Source of the DNA: an uncultured Clostridia bacterium
GTDB lineage: Bacteria; Bacillota; Clostridia; Oscillospirales; Ruminococcaceae
Reading direction: 5' to 3'
Assembly: GCA_945910715.1 (NCBI GenBank)
Contig: CAMDZU010000107.1
Coordinates: 1-5,561 of the forward strand
DNA: 5,561 nt
Part shown: one piece after another, positions 1 to 5,276 of the stretch
How the letters are laid out: each line of letters begins with the position of its first letter
Numbering within the stretch: position 1 is the first letter of the stretch
The notes under the pieces: model-generated
Databases searched by the model: none
What the model saw: only the letters and a program-made list of their open reading frames with translations
What the model was told of the DNA's origin: nothing
Program-made: the position numbers and the translations under genes

Positions 1-206
1 AGGCCGCAGCTGCTTGCGTCAAGGGCAATGTGGGTGGGCCGCTTGGTTTTTTCTCGCTGGCTTGTGATTGCCGCCGCAATTACCGTGGGGCTGTGTCGGT
101 TGCCTATGTCGTTCTGCACAATGAGCACAGGCCTTACGCCGCCCTGCTCAGAGCCGATAACGGGACTTAAATCCGCATAATATATTTCTCCGCGTTTGAT
201 TGTCAT
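1..206 (-). CDS. mazF: MazF/PemK-family toxin endoribonuclease (EndoA-like), N-terminal part, cut by window edge
   Basis: This gene encodes the toxin of a type II toxin-antitoxin pair, a sequence-specific ribosome-independent mRNA interferase. About 68 codons are visible, read leftwards from the ATG at 206-204; the usual family length is about 116 residues, so the C-terminal part lies outside. The protein begins [15 protein letters not shown] and continues with [16 protein letters not shown], followed by a [10 protein letters not shown] strand. This is very close to Bacillus subtilis EndoA as I remember it. The catalytic Arg25 (in GGVRPV) and Thr48 (in AAITSQ) of that family are both present. 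The start is supported by an AAAGGA ribosome binding site about 10 bp upstream; an ATG 5 bp further upstream is out of frame and stops at once. No MazE-like antitoxin ORF lies in the 178 bp upstream, and the next gene there is divergent, so any antitoxin must be downstream or elsewhere. The family call is secure; activity is inferred. Confidence 0.93.
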   Translation of the reverse strand, partial: MTIKRGEIYYADLSPVIGSEQGGVRPVLIVQNDIGNRHSPTVIAAAITSQREKTKRPTHIALDASSCG

Positions 207-251
207 ATCATACCGTTCCTTTCTGAAATTTCCTTGCATACATATTCTTAA

Positions 252-263
252 CTGTAAGTACAG
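252..263. repeat. Short dyad, possible operator between divergent mazF and SGNH genes
   Basis: The bases read CTGTA-AG-TACAG, a perfect 5 bp inverted repeat with a 2 bp spacer. It lies about 46 bp upstream of the mazF start and about 50 bp upstream of the plus-strand -35 box. The position would suit an operator controlling mazF. The arms are short enough to occur by chance in AT-rich DNA, so this is only a candidate. The rest of 207-312 is AT-rich with no ORF and no convincing minus-strand promoter. Confidence 0.2.
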
Positions 264-312
264 ATTTATTCAGATTAAAAAAATTGCCTGTGTTACATTT
301 TATTATTTTTTG

Positions 313-340
313 TTGACATTTGTTCCTAATAATGTATAAT
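313..340 (+). promoter_or_regulatory. Sigma-A type promoter for the SGNH hydrolase-mscL unit
   Basis: A perfect -35 box TTGACA (313-318) is separated by 16 bp from a perfect -10 box TATAAT (335-340). Transcription would begin around 347, giving a leader of about 38 nt before the ATG at 385. The surrounding DNA is very AT-rich. No operator or riboswitch is visible in the short leader, which suggests strong, simple expression. Confidence 0.85.
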
Positions 341-384
341 ATTTATTATGGAGATGTAAATTCAAGATGTGTCAGGAGAATTAA

Positions 385-1671
385 ATGAAGAATAAAATCA
401 AATCGGTTATTGCTGTTCTTGCTGCGGCGGCAATGCTTTCGGCCAGCGGCGGAAATCCGGGGACAGTCACATCTGCCGATACCGAAGGCACATTGGCTGA
501 CGTAATTTCCGATACAACCTCAATAACCGGGGAAACGCAGGAAATAGATTATTCCGCCCTTTCCGAGGAGGAAATCAGACAGCTTATGGTTGAGCGCTCA
601 CTTATGACAGTTGGCAATACCGCCCGAATGGAAAATGCGCTTAAAAAGGCCGAAAACGGCGAGGAAATCACCGTTGCCTACATAGGCGGCTCAATTACCG
701 AGGGACTTACGGCAGGAGCCGAGCTTTGCTGGGCAAAGCTTACATATAACTGGCTCTGTGAGCAGTATCCCCATACAAAGATAAACTACGTCAACGCAGG
801 AATGAGCGGTACGCCCTCTACACTGGGCAATATCCGTTCTGACAGGGACGTGCTTTCCCACGGCGAGCCTGATATAATCTTTATCGAGTTTGCGGTAAAC
901 GACGCAGGGGATACAAAGAGCAGGCAGAATTACGAAAGCCTTGTGCGAAAAATGCTGAAGCTGGACAAGGAAACGGCAGTTGTGCTGCTGTTTACCGTTA
1001 TCAAGTCGGGCTATACCTGCGAAGAGCACATGAGCAAGGTGGGCGAGTATTACGACCTGCCAATGATAAGCCTGAACAACGTCCTTGCACCCGAATTTGA
1101 GGCGGGAAGAATGACATGGGAGGATTACTCCGACGACGAATCCCACCCCAACGAATGGGGACATGAGCTTGTTGCGGAAATGATAGAAAACTACTATAAA
1201 AAGGTAATGGAAATAATGAAAAACGGCACGGGCGATAAGGAAACGGCTGAAATTCCTGCCGAAACCCTTAACGGCGCCGACTTCACCACAATGAAGCTCC
1301 TTGACCGCACAAGCATTACCCCCAACAGCCTTGGCTCATGGGCGGACAAGGAAACCCTCGCTCAGTTCCCCAACGGCTGGGAATTCGGCAAAAGCGGCGG
1401 CAACGAGCCTATCAGCTTCACCATAAGCTGCAATACGCTTTACGTTATTTTCAGAGCCCAGGACAGCGCACGACTGGGTACAATCGACGTTTATGTTGAC
1501 GGCGAAAAGGTAATGGACGTCAAGGCAAATATGTCAACAGGCTGGAACAACCCCGAAACACAGTGGATTTTCGGCGGCGGCGAAACCAAGGAACACCTGG
1601 TTGAAATTAAAATGGCAGAAGGCTATGAGGACAGTTATTTCTGGCTTCTTGGCTTCGGATATTGCGATTAA
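385..1671 (+). CDS. Secreted SGNH/GDSL-family hydrolase with C-terminal beta-rich domain
   Basis: The 428-residue product is probably an extracellular esterase or acetylesterase. It starts with a signal sequence: charged MKNKIK, then a hydrophobic stretch to about residue 20. Residues 45-90 look like a linker and helix leading into the SGNH domain (about 95-275). The SGNH blocks are visible: GGSIT with nucleophile Ser103, the NAG glycine at 139, AVND with Asn172, and DESH with the Asp251/His254 pair. Residues about 296-428 form a second, beta-strand-rich domain with many aromatics, perhaps carbohydrate-binding or a jelly roll as in acetylxylan esterases; this is inference. The ATG at 385 has AGGAGA six bases upstream and a consensus promoter. 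mscL follows after 16 bp and is probably cotranscribed. The signal peptide has Ser21 where lipoproteins of this type carry the lipobox Cys, so anchoring is uncertain. The substrate cannot be read from the sequence. Confidence 0.88.
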   Translation: MKNKIKSVIAVLAAAAMLSASGGNPGTVTSADTEGTLADVISDTTSITGETQEIDYSALSEEEIRQLMVERSLMTVGNTARMENALKKAENGEEITVAYIGGSITEGLTAGAELCWAKLTYNWLCEQYPHTKINYVNAGMSGTPSTLGNIRSDRDVLSHGEPDIIFIEFAVNDAGDTKSRQNYESLVRKMLKLDKETAVVLLFTVIKSGYTCEEHMSKVGEYYDLPMISLNNVLAPEFEAGRMTWEDYSDDESHPNEWGHELVAEMIENYYKKVMEIMKNGTGDKETAEIPAETLNGADFTTMKLLDRTSITPNSLGSWADKETLAQFPNGWEFGKSGGNEPISFTISCNTLYVIFRAQDSARLGTIDVYVDGEKVMDVKANMSTGWNNPETQWIFGGGETKEHLVEIKMAEGYEDSYFWLLGFGYCD

Positions 1672-1687
1672 AAAGGAGAGTATAACA

Positions 1688-2203
1688 ATGTCAGAGAAAA
1701 AAGCATTGGATTCCGTTAAGGACGGAATGAAGGGCGGAGTTAAAAAGGGACTCGGCGTTATCGGCGAGTTCAAGGAATTCATTTCACGAGGCAACGTGCT
1801 TGACATGGCTGTCGGTGTTGTAATGGGTACTGCTTTTACCGCCATTGTAAACAGTCTTGTAAAGGACGTTATTATGCCTGCTGTGGGAATTATCACAGGC
1901 GGAATCGACTTCAGCGAAATGCAGGTAACTCTTGCCGAGGCAGTTATGGAGGGCGAAGAGGTTGTCAAGGAAGCGGTTAACCTCCGCTACGGCGCATTCA
2001 TTCAGAGCATTATCAGCTTCCTGCTTATTGCGGTTGCAGTATTTATGCTGGTTAAGGTGGTAAATATGTTCCACCGCAAAAAGAAGGAAGAGCCAAAGCC
2101 CGAAGAACCGCCAAAGCCCGATCCGCAGATTGTTCTTCTTGAGGAAATCAGGGATCAGCTTAAAAAGCAGAACGGCGAGCCCGTTGAAGAAAAGAAGGAA
2201 TAA
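1688..2203 (+). CDS. mscL: Large-conductance mechanosensitive channel MscL
   Basis: MscL is a homopentameric membrane channel that opens under high membrane tension to release osmolytes during hypo-osmotic shock. The 171-residue product shows the family hallmark RGNVLDMAVGVVMG (34-47), which begins TM1 (about 38-66), then an extracellular loop containing GGIDF (71-75). TM2 spans about 101-128, followed by the basic cluster RKKKEE (130-135), a proline-rich linker and the C-terminal helix LLEEIRDQLKKQN (150-162). The gate position equivalent to E. coli Leu19 is Met40; Gly43 and Val44 match Gly22 and Val23. I chose the ATG at 1688 because AAGGAG lies nine bases upstream; an in-frame ATG at 1601 lies inside the preceding gene. 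Compared with E. coli MscL (136 residues) there is an N-terminal extension of about 21 residues rich in Lys and Gly. The gene lies 16 bp after the SGNH hydrolase and probably shares its promoter. Confidence 0.96.
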   Translation: MSEKKALDSVKDGMKGGVKKGLGVIGEFKEFISRGNVLDMAVGVVMGTAFTAIVNSLVKDVIMPAVGIITGGIDFSEMQVTLAEAVMEGEEVVKEAVNLRYGAFIQSIISFLLIAVAVFMLVKVVNMFHRKKKEEPKPEEPPKPDPQIVLLEEIRDQLKKQNGEPVEEKKE

Positions 2204-2222
2204 AAAAGCCCCCATCAGGGGG
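2202..2222 (-). terminator. Intrinsic terminator, minus-strand polarity, abutting the mscL stop
   Basis: Read on the minus strand, CCCCC-TGAT-GGGGG forms a 5 bp GC stem with a 4 nt loop, followed by C and six U residues (2207-2202). On the plus strand the hairpin has no U-tract after it, so it should stop leftward transcription coming from the tyrS operon, not mscL. Its U-tract overlaps the mscL TAA at 2201-2203. A small CCGC-ATA-GCGG hairpin (2226-2236) lies next to it. Confidence 0.65.
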
Positions 2223-2318
2223 TAACCGCATAGCGGCATATAAAACCGACGGACAGCAGCTTTCATATTACTGACAGACGTTTTTCGTTGTTTTTTTAAC
2301 CTATCAGAAGTTACTGAG

Positions 2319-2383
2319 CAGACATTAAATAAAGACGGCGGTTGGAATACCCATATTGGGGAAACCACCGCCGTTTGTGTCTG
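2319..2383. other. Long stem-loop in the mscL-tyrS convergent intergenic region
   Basis: CAGACA (2319-2324) pairs with TGTCTG (2378-2383). After an internal loop, ACGGCGGT (2335-2342) pairs perfectly with ACCGCCGT (2367-2374). Inside, GG/CC and CCC/GGG pairs continue towards an ATATT apex at 2353-2357. The flanks lack a proper U-tract in the plus direction; in the minus direction a U-rich CTTTATTTAA follows the inner stem. It could be a terminator for tyrS, a stabilising 3' UTR structure or part of a small RNA. The remaining bases of 2204-2466 contain a T7 tract at 2291-2297 and an AT-rich inverted repeat over the tyrS stop (2433-2445 with 2466-2475), but no credible gene. Confidence 0.5.
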
Positions 2384-2466
2384 TAAAGGCTGTTTGACAA
2401 GGAGAGGACGTAATACTGCTGCATTTGTCCAACAGAAAAAGTAAACCCTGCTGCCGCCCTCTTTTT

Positions 2467-3681
2467 TTACTTCTGTGCCTTATGGAATACCTTTTTGCCC
2501 TTGCGGATAACAACAAAGTCCTTAATCTCAATCTGTGCGTTTGCGTCCTCGATTTTTACGTCGTCAACCGCAATGCCGCCGCCGCTTATAAGGTTTCTCG
2601 CTTCTCTCTTGGAAGGAGCAAGCTTTGTTGCGCAAAGCAGGTCGAGAATACCGATTTTGCCGTCGTTAAGCATTTCGGCAGGAATTGTTGTTGTGGGCAT
2701 ATTGTCGGAATGACCTGCGCCGCCGCCGAAGATTTCAGCCGCAGCCGCCTTTGCCTTTTCAGCCTCCTCCTTGCCGTGAACAAGCTCCGTAAGCTCATAA
2801 GCAAGAATTTCCTTGGCCTTGTTAAGCTGTGCGCCCTCCCAGCCTTCCATTTCGTTAATCTGCTCAAGAGGCAGGAAGGTAAGCATCTTTATGCACTTCA
2901 TAACGTCGGCGTCCCCTACGTTTCTCCAGTACTGGTAGAACTCGAAGGGGCTTGTTTTTTCGGGATCAAGCCATACTGCGCCCTTTTCGGTCTTGCCCAT
3001 TTTCTTGCCCTCGCTGTTCAGCAGGAGAGTAATGGTCATTGCGTGAGCGTCCTTGCCCAGCTTCTTTCTGATAAGCTCAGTACCGCCCAGCATATTGGAC
3101 CACTGGTCGTCGCCGCCGAACTGCATATTGCAGCCGTATTTCTGGTACAGCATATAGAAATCGTAGCTCTGCATTATCATGTAGTTGAACTCAAGGAAGG
3201 TAAGCCCACGTTCCATTCTCTGCTTGTAGCATTCTGCCGCAAGCATTTTGTTTACGCTGAAGCAGGCGCCCACTTCTCTGAGCAGCTCAACGTAGTTGAG
3301 ATTCATAAGCCAGTCTGCGTTGTTTACCATAATTGCCTTGCCGTCGGAGAAGTCGATAAAGCGGCTCATCTGCTTCTTGAAGCATTCGCAGTTGTGCTGG
3401 ATTATTTCGGGAGTGAGCATTTTTCTCATATCGTTTTTGCCGCTGGGGTCGCCGATCATTCCCGTGCCGCCGCCGATTAGGGCAATTGGCTTATTGCCTG
3501 CCTGCTGTAAGCGCTTCATAAGGCAAAGCGCCATGAAGTGTCCAACGTGCAGCGAGTCGGCTGTGGGGTCAAATCCGATGTAGAAAGTTGCCTTTCCCTG
3601 ATTTATCATGTCCCTGATTTCTTTTTCGTTTGTTACCTGAGCGATAAGTCCTCTGGCAACAAGCTCTTCGTAAAGTTCCAT
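2467..3681 (-). CDS. tyrS: Tyrosyl-tRNA synthetase
   Basis: This cytosolic class I aminoacyl-tRNA synthetase charges tRNA-Tyr with tyrosine using ATP. The 404-residue protein has the Rossmann catalytic domain with [15 protein letters not shown] (34-48; the HIGH-type signature is His45-Val-Gly-His48) and [13 protein letters not shown] (70-82, including Asp78). The tyrosine-pocket segment YMIMQSYD has Tyr167, Gln171 and Asp174, in line with the Bacillus-type enzymes. The ATP loop is KKMGKT, with the KMSKS equivalent at 227-231. The C-terminal S4-like RNA-binding domain covers about 344-404 ([18 protein letters not shown]). Length is slightly below the usual 410-425. The ATG at 3681-3679 has AAGGAG seven bases upstream. 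The gene lies 20 bp after a small membrane protein gene, and both sit behind a T-box leader. Expression is therefore expected to rise when tRNA-Tyr is uncharged. All key residues are intact. Confidence 0.98.
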   Translation of the reverse strand: MELYEELVARGLIAQVTNEKEIRDMINQGKATFYIGFDPTADSLHVGHFMALCLMKRLQQAGNKPIALIGGGTGMIGDPSGKNDMRKMLTPEIIQHNCECFKKQMSRFIDFSDGKAIMVNNADWLMNLNYVELLREVGACFSVNKMLAAECYKQRMERGLTFLEFNYMIMQSYDFYMLYQKYGCNMQFGGDDQWSNMLGGTELIRKKLGKDAHAMTITLLLNSEGKKMGKTEKGAVWLDPEKTSPFEFYQYWRNVGDADVMKCIKMLTFLPLEQINEMEGWEGAQLNKAKEILAYELTELVHGKEEAEKAKAAAAEIFGGGAGHSDNMPTTTIPAEMLNDGKIGILDLLCATKLAPSKREARNLISGGGIAVDDVKIEDANAQIEIKDFVVIRKGKKVFHKAQK

Positions 3682-3701
3682 TGTTTTTCTCCTTTTATGG
3701 G

Positions 3702-4133
3702 TTATTTTTTTGCTTTTACAAGTCTGTAAATTCCGTATATTCCCTGCACAAGGGCGTTGAGCGCAGGCGGTATCGCGAATATCAGCAGCATTTCTAGGCA
3801 GATGTTTCTGCCAAGGTTAGGCAGTCCGCCAAGTCCCGTAGAATCCACGGGATAATACGGCATGAGCAGGTCAATTGCTATTGCGGCGGAAATAATCAAG
3901 AAGAATGTGCCGATGATATAGGAAAGCGTCCCCGCAAGCCGTGAAAGGCTGAACTTTTTCGCAATATTCCCCGAAACGAAGCCAAGGATTATCGCCCCAA
4001 AAATTTCAGCAATTACGCCTGTAATCAGCAGCTCTAAGCTGAATCCGTACAAAAACAGCATCGACAATCCGTACAGTGCAGCCTGAACCAGAATCCCTGC
4101 CATAAAAAAGCAGGCAATTTTCAGCGCTTTCAT
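3702..4133 (-). CDS. Four-helix integral membrane protein of unknown function in the T-box-tyrS operon
   Basis: I do not recognise this 143-residue protein. It is strongly hydrophobic, with about four predicted membrane segments: 7-29, 33-55, 66-91 and 110-135. The loop after segment two is basic ([10 protein letters not shown], 56-65), and the C-terminus is basic (YRLVKAKK). The loop between segments three and four contains [18 protein letters not shown] (93-110), rich in Gly and Pro, probably on the opposite face. There is no signal peptide, cysteine motif or nucleotide-binding motif. Translation is well supported by a perfect AGGAGG (4139-4144), five bases before the ATG. The gene starts only 14 bp after the T-box terminator U-tract and ends 20 bp before tyrS, so it is the first gene under T-box control. 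Placement suggests a link to tyrosine or tRNA supply, for instance a small transport subunit, but nothing in the sequence proves this. Confidence 0.8.
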   Translation of the reverse strand: MKALKIACFFMAGILVQAALYGLSMLFLYGFSLELLITGVIAEIFGAIILGFVSGNIAKKFSLSRLAGTLSYIIGTFFLIISAAIAIDLLMPYYPVDSTGLGGLPNLGRNICLEMLLIFAIPPALNALVQGIYGIYRLVKAKK

Positions 4134-4147
4134 CCGTTCCTCCTAAC

Positions 4148-4176
4148 AAAAAAGTCCCCTGCATAATGCAGAGGAC
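4148..4176 (-). terminator. T-box leader intrinsic terminator
   Basis: Read on the minus strand, GTCCTCTGCA pairs with TGCAGGGGAC over 10 bp (one G-U pair) around a TTA loop, followed directly by six U residues (4153-4148). The 5' arm contains CCTC, which can instead pair with the GAGG just before the T-box core to form the antiterminator. This is the regulatory off switch of the riboswitch. Confidence 0.92.
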
Positions 4177-4390
4177 GTGTGAACGTGGTACCACCTCAAT
4201 TTATCTGCGGCAAAACACGACAGACCTTTCCGCTGTAACGGGCTTACCCGTGTTTCCTTGCGCATAAGCTTTTTCGGAAACCGCTCCGGAGGGTATTTCA
4301 TAGCTGTGCAAGTGCCTTTTTCCACCGTGCAAAGGCTCTCTGTGACTTTGCGGTCAGCTACTGCCGTTTCTCCGTCATTGCTTTGAATAT
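4148..4390 (-). promoter_or_regulatory. T-box riboswitch leader, probably tRNA-Tyr responsive
   Basis: A T-box RNA binds a cognate tRNA and senses whether its 3' end is charged. The conserved core AGGTGGTACCACG is present at 4196-4184, followed by the terminator that competes with it. Stem I is recognisable: AGTAGCTG on the 5' side pairs through TAGCTG/CAGCTA, with an AGTA/GAA loop-E-like pair typical of the specifier loop. Distally there is an AGAGAGCC...GGTGGAAA arrangement like the conserved tRNA-elbow-binding loops. On the 3' side the loop reads GAAATACCC, giving a candidate specifier UAC (tyrosine) at 4295-4293. An overlapping AUA (isoleucine) register exists but does not fit the operon. 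A Stem III-type hairpin ACGGG-TAAG-CCCGT follows. The leader feeds the membrane protein gene and tyrS. T-box identity is seen directly; tyrosine specificity is inferred from specifier plus context. Confidence 0.93.
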
Positions 4391-4396
4391 GGCATT

Positions 4397-4425
4397 ATTT
4401 TAGCATAAAAACCGCCCCTTGTCAA
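4397..4425 (-). promoter_or_regulatory. Sigma-A promoter of the T-box-tyrS operon
   Basis: On the minus strand a perfect -35 TTGACA (4425-4420) is followed by a 17 bp spacer and the -10 box TAAAAT (4402-4397). A TGC just before the -10 box gives an extended -10 element. Transcription should begin near 4390, so nearly the whole leader is T-box RNA. Such a strong constitutive-looking promoter fits control by termination instead of initiation. Confidence 0.87.
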
Positions 4426-4450
4426 GGATATAGTTGTATTTTCAGCGGTT

Positions 4451-4479
4451 TTGTGGTAAAATGTTCACGGTATTATAAT
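4451..4479 (+). promoter_or_regulatory. Promoter of pth
   Basis: A perfect -10 box TATAAT (4474-4479) sits 17 bp after a partial -35 box TTGTGG (4451-4456, TTG conserved). The start would be near 4486, giving a leader of about 20 nt. It is back to back with the tyrS-operon promoter; the two -35 boxes are 25 bp apart. Confidence 0.68.
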
Positions 4480-4505
4480 AAACACTGCGAAAGGAATTAT
4501 ACAGA

Positions 4506-5126
4506 ATGTCGATTTTTGATATATTTAAACAGATTGAAAAGGAACACACGCCTCAAGGCCCTGTTGAATTTATAATAGTCGGTCTTGGCAATCCCGGCAC
4601 GAAATACGAAAACACCCGTCACAATATGGGCTTTATGGCGATAGACACCCTTGCGGAAAAGGTGGGGGCTGACATAAAAAAGCTGCGCTTCAAATCCCTT
4701 ACGGCGGAGGCAACGGTTGGGGGCAAAAAGGTGCTGCTTATGAAACCCACCACGTTTATGAACAACAGCGGCGAGGCGGTGGTTGAAGCGCTGAATTTCT
4801 ACAAGCTGTCAACGGAAAAGCTGCTGGTGCTGTACGACGACATAAGCCTTGACGTTGGCAAAATGCGTATTAGGACAAAAGGAAGCGCAGGCGGTCACAA
4901 CGGCATAAAGAGCATTATTTACCTTACGGGCAGCGACGTTTTCCCCCGTATAAAAATGGGCGTTGGACAGAAGCCGAACAAGGACTACGACCTTGCAGAC
5001 TGGGTGCTGGGGCATTTTCCAAAGGAACAGGGAGAGGCGCTGGAGCAGGTTTTCGCCAATGCGGCGGCTGCGGCTGAGCTGATAGTGAGCGGCAAAACCA
5101 CGGACGCAATGAACAAGTATAATTGA
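4506..5126 (+). CDS. pth: Peptidyl-tRNA hydrolase
   Basis: Pth is an essential cytosolic enzyme that cleaves the ester bond of peptidyl-tRNAs released by stalled ribosomes, recycling the tRNA. The 206-residue protein has the full signature set: FIIVGLGNPG (22-31, Asn29), NTRHNMGF (36-43, catalytic His39), KPTTFMNNSG (80-89, Asn86), LYDDISLDVG (109-118, Asp111) and GSAGGHNGIKSI (126-137, Asn132). These correspond to E. coli Asn10, His20, Asn68, Asp93 and Asn114. The ATG at 4506 has AAGGA ten bases upstream and a promoter 27 bp before it. The usual family start lies close to the FIIVGLGNPG strand, so there is a roughly 20-residue N-terminal extension (MSIFDIFKQIEKEHTPQGPV); no in-frame start codon lies between it and the strand, so the extension appears real. 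The gene stands alone, divergent from the tyrS operon, and ends in a hairpin overlapping its stop codon. Confidence 0.97.
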   Translation: MSIFDIFKQIEKEHTPQGPVEFIIVGLGNPGTKYENTRHNMGFMAIDTLAEKVGADIKKLRFKSLTAEATVGGKKVLLMKPTTFMNNSGEAVVEALNFYKLSTEKLLVLYDDISLDVGKMRIRTKGSAGGHNGIKSIIYLTGSDVFPRIKMGVGQKPNKDYDLADWVLGHFPKEQGEALEQVFANAAAAAELIVSGKTTDAMNKYN

Positions 5127-5148
5127 TGGGGGCCGCTCGCCCCCATTT
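5126..5148 (+). terminator. Hairpin overlapping the pth stop, likely pth terminator
   Basis: ATGGGGGC (5126-5133) pairs perfectly with GCCCCCAT (5139-5146) over 8 bp around a 5 nt loop. Only three T residues (5146-5148) follow, so termination may be incomplete. The first base of the stem is the last base of the pth TGA. The same stem recurs at 5277-5299. Confidence 0.6.
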
Positions 5149-5170
5149 CAGACTGTCGATAAACCCACGC

Positions 5171-5212
5171 AACGCTCCCTTGACGTACCTTTGTACGCCT
5201 TTCGGGAGCGTT
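5171..5212. other. Two-tier hairpin inside the post-pth element
   Basis: AACGCTCCC (5171-5179) pairs perfectly with GGGAGCGTT (5204-5212). Inside, CGTAC (5184-5188) pairs with GTACG (5193-5197) around a CTTT loop, leaving an asymmetric 4/6 nt internal loop. CAGAC (5149-5153) and GTCTG (5218-5222) could close a larger stem around it. No U-tract of terminator type follows. The regular layered pairing suggests selection for an RNA or DNA structure. Confidence 0.6.
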
Positions 5213-5242
5213 TCCTTGTCTGAGTGTGTTTCTCGAAGTCTT

Positions 5243-5275
5243 CAGCTTATCGAAAAATACTTTTTCGACAAGCTG
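5243..5275. other. 15 bp stem-loop inside the post-pth element
   Basis: CAGCTT-A-TCGAAAAA (5243-5257) pairs with TTTTTCGA-C-AAGCTG (5261-5275) around a TAC loop. There are 14 pairs and a single A-C mismatch. In either direction the stem carries a run of five T residues, but inside the stem, not after it, so it is not a normal terminator. The TTATCGA in its left arm is also complementary to TCGATAA at 5157-5163, which permits an alternative fold. Confidence 0.6.
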
Positions 5276-5276
5276 T

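Noticed and set aside
207..300. Minus-strand promoter for mazF
   Set aside because: The region is AT-rich and contains several loose -10-like words, but none has a matching -35 box at proper spacing.
691..1164. Minus-strand ORF of 157 codons opposite the SGNH gene
   Set aside because: It lies entirely antisense to catalytic blocks of a recognised enzyme and has no promoter or ribosome binding site.
1601..1687. Upstream in-frame ATG giving a 200-residue MscL
   Set aside because: This start lies inside the end of the SGNH hydrolase and has no ribosome binding site, while the ATG at 1688 has a well-spaced AAGGAG.
2242..2297. Possible plus-strand mscL terminator ending in the T7 run at 2291-2297
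   Set aside because: The only pairing before the T-run (AAAACCGACG with CGTTGTTTT) encloses a long loop and has a bulge. The evidence is too weak.
1784..2368. Minus-strand ORF over mscL and the adjacent intergenic region
   Set aside because: Most of it is antisense to mscL. The MKAAVRRFY segment in the intergenic part crosses the hairpins and terminator at 2202-2236, which explain that sequence better.
2395..2400. TTGTCA on the minus strand as a promoter for a small RNA between tyrS and mscL
   Set aside because: No -10-like hexamer occurs at 16-18 bp from it, so an independent promoter cannot be supported.
2433..2475. Inverted repeat overlapping the tyrS stop, considered as a terminator
   Set aside because: The stem (CAGAA...GTAAA with TTTAC-TTCTG) is AT-rich, has a three-base bulge and a 20 nt loop, so it is too weak to call as an intrinsic terminator.
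2425..3480. Long plus-strand ORF of 351 codons over tyrS
   Set aside because: It is antisense to the intact tyrS reading frame, has no ribosome binding site, and its translation is rich in Cys, His and Leu without any recognisable motif. It is a shadow of the codon bias of tyrS.
4143..4325. Minus-strand ORF of 60 codons inside the T-box leader
   Set aside because: It runs through conserved T-box structural elements and the terminator stem. The RNA explains the conservation, there is no ribosome binding site, and the peptide looks random.
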